Shown piece after piece: positions 7,291-12,164 of a DNA stretch of 12,164 nt. How positions within the stretch are numbered: the stretch's first letter is position 1; each line of letters begins with the position of its first letter. The DNA comes from Ignavibacteriaceae bacterium (lineage in GTDB: Bacteria > Bacteroidota > Ignavibacteria > Ignavibacteriales > Ignavibacteriaceae): the NCBI GenBank assembly GCA_031292465.1, contig JARLHB010000373.1, forward strand, positions 1 to 12,164, read 5' to 3'. A program made the translations under genes and the position numbers. The notes beneath the pieces are model-generated. The model saw only the letters and a program-made list of their open reading frames with translations. It did not search any database and was not told the DNA's origin.

Positions 7291-8970
7291 ATGAAACCAA
7301 AATATTATAAAGTCCTGCCTGTTATAATTGTTTCAGTTTCATCATTCTTTCTCGGCGCTGCATTTATAATTACAAGTGAGAACACAACGGTTACCAAAGA
7401 GATAATTACTGCCGCTGAAAAAATGATTGGTTTGAAATTTACCGAAGCACAGCAGGATACAATGCTCGGGCTTGTCAGTGATCATTTAAAGAATTACGAA
7501 AATATCAGGAAAGAAAATCTTCCAAACAGTATCCCTCCGGCGGTTCTATTTAATCCAATCCCGGAAGGTTTTAAGGCCCCGGCCGGAAAATCTACATTTG
7601 TTTTAAGTGATTATTCTAAAACCAAATTACCAAAAGATAAAAACGAACTTGCTTTTTACTCAGTAGGCCAGCTTGCATACTTAATCAGAACAAGGCAGGT
7701 AACATCTGTCCAGCTTACTAAAATATTTATTGAAAGATTAAAGAAATACGGCCAGACATTGCATTGTATTGTGACTTTAACGGAAGACCGTGCTATGCAC
7801 GAAGCACAGAAAGCAGATAAGGAAATTGCATCCGGCAAATACCGCGGCCCGCTGCATGGAATTCCTTACGGTGTAAAGGATTTACTTGATACAAAATCCT
7901 ATAAAACAACCTGGGGAGCTGCCCCCTATAAGGATCAGTTAATTGACGAAGATGCAACTGTTATTAAAAAGCTTGGTGAAGCTGGCGCTGTACTTGTTGC
8001 CAAGCTTTCTATGGGTGAATTGGCAATGGATGATGTCTGGTTCGGCGGGTTGACAAGAAATCCCTGGGATACTACGCAGGGATCTAGCGGGTCATCTGCC
8101 GGTTCGGCTGCAGCAGTATCCGCAGGACTTGTTCCGTTTGCGATTGGTACTGAAACATGGGGCTCAATTGTTGCTCCATCTACAAGGTGCGGCGATACCG
8201 GTTTAAGGCCGACATACGGACGCGTAAGCAGGCATGGGGCAATGGCTCTAAGCTGGTCTATGGACAAAATAGGGCCGATTTGCCGTAATGTTGAGGATTG
8301 TGCAATCGTGTTTAATTATATTCATGGCCCGGACCGGATGGATCAAACATTATATAATTTCCCTTTCAATTATTCATCAAAGATAAGCCTGAAGGGAATG
8401 AGGATTGGTTATTTAAGCAAAGATTTTAATCATGATTACGGGTTTAAGACTAATGATTCTCTAACAATTAAAGAGATGGAGAAACTTGGAGCTATTATGA
8501 TTCCGATTGAACTGCCGGACATTCCGGTTAATGATATTGCGTTTATACTTGATTCAGAAGCAGGCGCTGCATTTGATGAATTGACAAGAAGCGGCAAAGA
8601 TGCCATGCTTGCACGGCAGGGTAAGGATAATTGGCCGAACATTTTCCGGTCGTCAAGATTTATTCCTGCTGTTGAATATGTAAATGCAAACCGCGTACGT
8701 TATTTGCTTATACAGGAAATGGAAAAAATGCTGAATGATAATAGGATAGACCTTTATCTTGCGCCATCTGATGAAGGTGATAATTCTTTAGCGACAAATC
8801 TTACAGGCCATCCGCTGGTTGTTGTGCCTAACGGTTCAAACGACGGTGTACATCCTACAAGCATAACGTTTGTAGGGCGGCTGTTTGAAGAAGGAAAGAT
8901 ATTGGCAGTTGCTAAAGCTTATCAGGATGCTACAGGATTTCAGTCTAAGCATCCGCCTATGTTTAAGTAA
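7291..8970 (+). CDS. Amidase-signature family hydrolase, N-terminally membrane-anchored or exported
   Basis: This enzyme hydrolyses a carboxamide bond by the Ser-cisSer-Lys mechanism of the amidase-signature family (GatA, FAAH relatives); the substrate is unknown. Lys196 is in GIPYGVKDLLDT, the cis-Ser is Ser268 in GSSGSSAGSAAAV, and the nucleophile is Ser292 in GTETWGSIVAPSTRCG. The 24-residue spacing between the two serines matches FAAH. TGLRPTYGRVSRHGAMAL and SWSMDKIGPICRNVEDCA follow, as in the subfamily found in many environmental bacteria. Residues 7-28 are one hydrophobic segment after MKPKYYK, suggesting a signal anchor or signal peptide; residues 29-115 are an extra N-terminal region absent from plain GatA. 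GatA function is unlikely: there is no gatB or gatC here and GatA is cytosolic. The ATG at 7291 has GGAG 5 nt upstream. The gene stands alone after the palindrome-rich gap. Confidence 0.9.
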   Translation: MKPKYYKVLPVIIVSVSSFFLGAAFIITSENTTVTKEIITAAEKMIGLKFTEAQQDTMLGLVSDHLKNYENIRKENLPNSIPPAVLFNPIPEGFKAPAGKSTFVLSDYSKTKLPKDKNELAFYSVGQLAYLIRTRQVTSVQLTKIFIERLKKYGQTLHCIVTLTEDRAMHEAQKADKEIASGKYRGPLHGIPYGVKDLLDTKSYKTTWGAAPYKDQLIDEDATVIKKLGEAGAVLVAKLSMGELAMDDVWFGGLTRNPWDTTQGSSGSSAGSAAAVSAGLVPFAIGTETWGSIVAPSTRCGDTGLRPTYGRVSRHGAMALSWSMDKIGPICRNVEDCAIVFNYIHGPDRMDQTLYNFPFNYSSKISLKGMRIGYLSKDFNHDYGFKTNDSLTIKEMEKLGAIMIPIELPDIPVNDIAFILDSEAGAAFDELTRSGKDAMLARQGKDNWPNIFRSSRFIPAVEYVNANRVRYLLIQEMEKMLNDNRIDLYLAPSDEGDNSLATNLTGHPLVVVPNGSNDGVHPTSITFVGRLFEEGKILAVAKAYQDATGFQSKHPPMFK

Positions 8971-9041
8971 GTTAAGAATTTATAAAAAATGTAATGAATA
9001 CGTTATAAATATATAATGACTCTATAACTATGTAATAGATT

Positions 9042-11459
9042 TTACTGAATTATAAACGTATTTATACCTATTCTGAAATTATTTTCTCCTCTGTAGTTTA
9101 ACCGCCACGCAAAATCGAGTTGAATAGGAAATAATATTTGCCCTATTCCAAATCCTATTTCATAAAACGGATGTGTAAGCTCTTGCAATGGATATGGAGA
9201 AATTAACTTCGACTTATCGTTTACATCGGAATAAGCTATATTAAAAAATCCCGTAAGTTGAAGTTCCCAGTCTTTTATTCCGGGTATTTTAGAAAACCTG
9301 AACAGCTCGTCGCCAAAGTAATGTTCAAGATTTATAGTCATTACGCGGCTGCCAAGAATTTCATTCATGTTAAGAGTCCTGAATGTATAATCCTGCCCTG
9401 TCGAATTTATATTTCCGGATATGGAATTTAACATTTGATATGGCAGGGCGCCTTCAGTGTACATAGAAAATACCCTGAAGTTAAGCCGGGCTGAATTGAA
9501 AGTATTAATAGTTCCACTAATATTCATTTTGTAAACTGTGAAATCTGTATTACTGTTAAGAAATGATTTATCAGAATACATTATATCGCCGCCAAAAACA
9601 GCATAGGATTTTCCCGCGGAAATTCTTCTCCTATATAGGCCGTCCTCTATATAATCTCTAAAGTCAAAATTAAATCCTGCAGTTACAGCGCTGATTCGTG
9701 TTTCATAAACGGCAGGGTTATCTAAATAATGTTTATTCTTAGCGAAAAAAGCAAAGTCTGAATTTTTAAACGCATTATTATCCGTATGATTTATAAAACC
9801 CGCATTTAAACTAAGAATAGGAAATACTTCGCCTGAAGCATTCAGCACAATCCCTTTTGTATAAAAGTAATCCCTGAATTCATATTTTGACAGAAGCGCA
9901 AGAGCGGTTGATGTTAAATCATTGTAATTATCAGAGCTGCCGAATACTTCGGCTAATTTGTTATATGCATTAAGGGAAATTTTGTACGTACGGTAATCGC
10001 CCAGAAGATAAGAAGCATCAAAGATTGATTTATATTTTTTATCTGAAAATCCATACGAAGAAAGGAAAGAAGAATTAAATCTTTGGTCAAAAGCATTATT
10101 AAGAAATAACCCGAAATCCAATGCATGGCCCTCCACACGGTTAAAATGATACATACCTAAAGGGGCGCTCATTGAAAAATTATCAGACAGCATAATTTTA
10201 GTAGACAAAGGTGAAAAATCATCCCAAAATGTTCGCGGCACATTATTTAAACTATCAATCCTTTTATAAGCATTCTGTTCCTCAAAAGTATTTGGAATGG
10301 TGGTTGCATTCCCCCAAAAAACCGAATCTTTGCCATCTGCATGGGGAAGCACAGTCAGTACTGCTTTGCTGAATAAACTATCGCTGGTAATAGAATTAAT
10401 TTTGTAATCATACAAAATTGTATTCAGTTCAAAACCAAATTTAGCCAGGTTCAGAACATTTACAGTGGCAAATAATCTGTAATCTACAGGCATGTAGATT
10501 GAATCTTTGAACATTGAAAATTGCTGAAAAATAGTTAGCGAATCAAAAATGCCTCCGGTGTTTGCTGCACGGTTTATATGCAGATTAATCTTAATTAAAT
10601 CGAAAGCGCTGTCGGTAATAAACAGGTTCCCTATGAAACCCGGGTCGTTTAGGTCATTTGGAGTTATAGATATCTGATAGACAATTTTATTATCTATTGC
10701 CACTATGTTCCTGATATAGTAATCATAATAACTTAAGGCATTATCTGCAAGCGGGCCGGGCAGTTCCTTTCCCATAATATTAATTCGGTCTTCGTAAAAA
10801 CTTCTCACTATCCTGCCGCCGGTAAGTACATTAACGGAAGAGGGGAAATTAGCTGTTTGTTTCCTTGCAGTTATTTCCTCTTTATAATAATCCGGCCTTT
10901 TGTAATGCCCCCTGCTTTCGTTTTCAATTATACCTGCTATTTTTAAGGCAGAGGAATCTATACCTAAGCCCAGGTCAACGCGGTTATCATTTGCAATTAT
11001 ATCCCTTTGTGTCCTTATGATCCCTTTTGTATAAGCTTCAAACTCATAACTTAATAACTTTTTATCCCGCTCTTTTTTCCTTTCAATAGCATTCTTTATT
11101 ATCCTGATAGCAGGATTTTCGCCGGGGGTTACAGTAATTTCCGGCAGGTTAATGTTAGCCTGAAGTAAATAAAAATTTGTGTTAGGCAGGTTTTGGTTAA
11201 GATTAATAGAAACAGTATCGGAATTAAAACCGATACAGGAGGCTATTATTTTATATCTGCCGGGATTTAGTTTTAATTCAAATTCACCTTCCTTATTAGC
11301 TGCTGTACCGGATGCTAAGTTCTCAACCCTAATATTTGCATAGCTTATAAATGACGCGCCGGATTTGTCTAAAACTTTTCCTCTTACATAATATTGCTGC
11401 GAAAAAGCCTGACTGCAGAATAAGGTAATAACCAATAATGGAAAGATAAAAAATTTCAT
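9042..11459 (-). CDS. DUF5686 / carboxypeptidase-regulatory-like outer-membrane protein
   Basis: Residues 1-20 are a signal peptide (FPLLVITLFCSQAFS) before QQYYVRG. Residues about 24-110 are a CarboxypepD_reg-like beta-sandwich: VRGKVLDKSG, GTAANKEGEFELKLNPGRY and IIASCIGFNSDTVSINL. Residues about 115-146 (NPAIRIIKNAIERKKERDKK, then LSYEFEAYTKG) are the signature start of DUF5686. The rest, to residue 805, is beta-strand-rich and aromatic, consistent with an outer-membrane barrel ending in GINTFIIQ. The family resembles TonB-dependent receptors in its N-terminal domain but lacks a plug domain; its biochemical role is unknown. The start is supported by AGGG 4 nt upstream, a weak ribosome site, and by the signal peptide beginning at once. 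It converges on the amidase gene with a 71-bp gap and diverges from the gene at 11837. It is close in length to typical family members, with no frameshift seen. Confidence 0.87.
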   Translation of the reverse strand: MKFFIFPLLVITLFCSQAFSQQYYVRGKVLDKSGASFISYANIRVENLASGTAANKEGEFELKLNPGRYKIIASCIGFNSDTVSINLNQNLPNTNFYLLQANINLPEITVTPGENPAIRIIKNAIERKKERDKKLLSYEFEAYTKGIIRTQRDIIANDNRVDLGLGIDSSALKIAGIIENESRGHYKRPDYYKEEITARKQTANFPSSVNVLTGGRIVRSFYEDRINIMGKELPGPLADNALSYYDYYIRNIVAIDNKIVYQISITPNDLNDPGFIGNLFITDSAFDLIKINLHINRAANTGGIFDSLTIFQQFSMFKDSIYMPVDYRLFATVNVLNLAKFGFELNTILYDYKINSITSDSLFSKAVLTVLPHADGKDSVFWGNATTIPNTFEEQNAYKRIDSLNNVPRTFWDDFSPLSTKIMLSDNFSMSAPLGMYHFNRVEGHALDFGLFLNNAFDQRFNSSFLSSYGFSDKKYKSIFDASYLLGDYRTYKISLNAYNKLAEVFGSSDNYNDLTSTALALLSKYEFRDYFYTKGIVLNASGEVFPILSLNAGFINHTDNNAFKNSDFAFFAKNKHYLDNPAVYETRISAVTAGFNFDFRDYIEDGLYRRRISAGKSYAVFGGDIMYSDKSFLNSNTDFTVYKMNISGTINTFNSARLNFRVFSMYTEGALPYQMLNSISGNINSTGQDYTFRTLNMNEILGSRVMTINLEHYFGDELFRFSKIPGIKDWELQLTGFFNIAYSDVNDKSKLISPYPLQELTHPFYEIGFGIGQILFPIQLDFAWRLNYRGENNFRIGINTFIIQ

Positions 11460-11492
11460 GCTGCCCTATTTATTTAAAGAATAATGTAAGAG

Positions 11493-11510
11493 ATTTTGAA
11501 AATTCAAAAT
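11493..11510. promoter_or_regulatory. Perfect palindrome upstream of the DUF5686 gene, possible operator
   Basis: ATTTTGAA-AA-TTCAAAAT is two perfect 8-bp half-sites with a 2-bp centre. It lies 33-51 bp before the start codon of the minus-strand gene. Its size and symmetry fit a dimeric regulator's site. On the minus strand TTATTTTG (11512 to 11505), one mismatch from TAnnTTTG, overlaps it, so a bound protein could block a promoter there. No regulator is encoded nearby. Confidence 0.35.
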
Positions 11511-11774
11511 AAAGCTGTCCCAATTATTATACCACACATTTAATAATAAATAGCCGCCAATTAGATATTTATATATGTTAATTGAATATTTTGATAGACA
11601 CTAAAAGGCAAATAATATACAATTATTAGCTTCCTTACCCGGCTTAGAGTAATTTAATCATTAATCACTTAATAATTTGTCCGAAATATAAATTAACTTT
11701 TTCAGTAAAAACAGGCTTTGTTTAACCGGTTTTGTATAGTAAATCAATAATCGGTTGGACGTATAAGTTTTTCA

Positions 11775-11805
11775 TTTAATTAGACGGCCTTTATTGTTAA
11801 ATTTG
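11775..11805 (+). promoter_or_regulatory. Bacteroidota-type promoter candidate for the LolA-like gene
   Basis: TAAATTTG (11798-11805) fits the Bacteroidota -7 consensus TAnnTTTG exactly. TTTA (11775-11778) stands 19 bp upstream, one base from the -33 consensus TTTG. Transcription would begin near 11812, leaving a leader of about 25 nt before the ATG at 11837. Whether this lineage uses that consensus is assumed. Confidence 0.45.
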
Positions 11806-11836
11806 AAGCTACATTATTATTTTTTTAAGACAGGCA

Positions 11837-12164
11837 ATGACAAAAAACATATTATTGGCAATTATTTTATCTTTTCCCGGATATGCATTAAGCTATGCTT
11901 CATACAAGCCATATTCTAACAGTGCCCTCTTTGGTTATGAATACAATGCAGACTGTAACTCTGATATATTTCCGGTAAGTGCATCTGATTCAGTAAGTGC
12001 CAGGGAAGTATGGAATAATTATATAAATGCTCTGGGCGGTGCGGGAAATTTAAAGAAAGTAAATGACCGGGCTACAATTATGGAAAGCAAAATAAACGGC
12101 CAAAAAATAGTTATGACTGTTTATCAAAAAGCGCCTGATAAAATAAAGCAGATAATTGCTACTC
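11837..12164 (+). CDS. Secreted LolA-like (outer membrane lipoprotein-sorting-like) protein, 3' end missing
   Basis: The first 109 residues are in the window and the frame stays open to the last base. Residues 1-21 are a signal peptide-like stretch (ILLAIILSFPGYALSYA) with no lipobox cysteine. After a short linker, residues about 55-109 read VWNNYINALGGAGNLKKV, then MESKINGQKIVMTVYQKAPDKIKQ. This is the recurrent pattern (Y.xALGG..xLxxV, then a beta strand and K-P-K/PDK) of Bacteroidota periplasmic proteins related to LolA or annotated as outer membrane lipoprotein-sorting proteins; some M16 peptidases carry the same module at their C-terminus. The assignment is therefore to a module, not a precise function. 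AGG lies only 2 nt before the ATG, so the ribosome site is poor. The gene diverges from the DUF5686 gene. Confidence 0.65.
   Translation, partial: MTKNILLAIILSFPGYALSYASYKPYSNSALFGYEYNADCNSDIFPVSASDSVSAREVWNNYINALGGAGNLKKVNDRATIMESKINGQKIVMTVYQKAPDKIKQIIAT

Larger units (their letters stand above)
11460..11836. other. 377-bp divergent intergenic region
   Basis: A very A+T-rich gap between two divergently transcribed envelope genes. It contains a perfect 18-bp palindrome near the minus-strand gene (11493-11510), a promoter candidate for the plus-strand gene (11775-11805), and an 8-bp palindrome AACCGGTT (11724-11731). No open frame of note, tRNA or riboswitch-like structure was recognised. 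Confidence 0.6.

Noticed and set aside
8149..8196. Trp in place of Gly just before the nucleophile (GTETWGSI instead of GTDTGGSI) as an inactivating change
   Set aside because: Non-Gly residues at this position occur in the related environmental amidase subfamily, and Lys196, Ser268 and Ser292 are all present, so activity is expected.
7935..8267. Minus-strand open frame of 110 codons opposite the amidase gene
   Set aside because: It lies wholly inside the catalytic core of a well-supported amidase and shows no family motif; it is an antisense shadow.
7291..8970. Assignment as GatA of the tRNA amidotransferase
   Set aside because: The N-terminal hydrophobic segment, the long extension and the lack of gatB or gatC nearby point to a different amidase-signature enzyme.
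8971..9041. Possible bidirectional terminator between the convergent genes (GTTATA at 9002-9007, TATAAC at 9023-9028)
   Set aside because: The stem is only 6 A+T-rich pairs with a 15-nt loop and no adjacent T-run; nothing else in the 71 bp looks like a terminator.
11521..11628. Direct repeat CAATTATTA at 11521-11529 and 11620-11628
   Set aside because: Nine A+T-rich bases with no further similarity around them; expected by chance in this gap.

Overview
The window is A+T-rich and looks like a chromosome segment from the Bacteroidota/Chlorobiota group, most likely Ignavibacteria. The main evidence is two consecutive secreted proteins that end in type IX secretion system (T9SS) type A sorting domains carrying the FPNPFN motif. 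One has the fuller form FPNPFNPSTKIRFSIP, which is typical of Ignavibacteria. A DUF5686/carboxypeptidase-regulatory-like outer-membrane protein and a 'golvesin-C' amidase-type protein, both common in Bacteroidota, fit this. The lineage is inferred from protein style, not from a marker gene.

Layout. (1) 1-1347 (+) is the 3' part of a gene whose start lies outside the window. It encodes the end of an N-acetylmuramoyl-L-alanine amidase-like domain, an FnIII-like domain and a C-terminal GATase-like domain; relatives are often labelled 'xanthan lyase'. (2) 1520-4288 (+) is a secreted VIT-domain protein with a degenerate vWA-like core and a T9SS sorting domain. (3) 4403-6931 (+) is a secreted protein with repeated W-x-D-x-R, beta-propeller-like motifs and a T9SS sorting domain. 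(4) 6932-7290 is a 359-bp gap packed with palindromes: a MITE-like 91-bp unit with terminal inverted repeats and flanking direct repeats, a second diverged copy of its head beside it, and three GC-rich hairpins. (5) 7291-8970 (+) is an amidase-signature hydrolase with an N-terminal membrane anchor or signal. (6) 9042-11459 (-) is a DUF5686/CarboxypepD_reg-like outer-membrane protein, convergent with the amidase. (7) 11460-11836 is a divergent, A+T-rich regulatory gap with a perfect 18-bp palindrome and a Bacteroidota-type promoter candidate. (8) 11837-12164 (+) is the start of a secreted LolA-like (outer membrane lipoprotein-sorting-like) protein, cut by the window end.

Working together. Every gene encodes an envelope or secreted product, so this is a cell-surface neighbourhood. 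It is not an obvious pathway operon: most genes have their own leader region and spacings exceed 100 bp. I see no defence system, CRISPR array, tRNA, rRNA or intact transposase gene. The most unusual structure is the palindromic tandem unit at about 6927-7166. The rest is recognisable family biology with some odd details, such as a vWA-like domain whose metal-site motif is incomplete.
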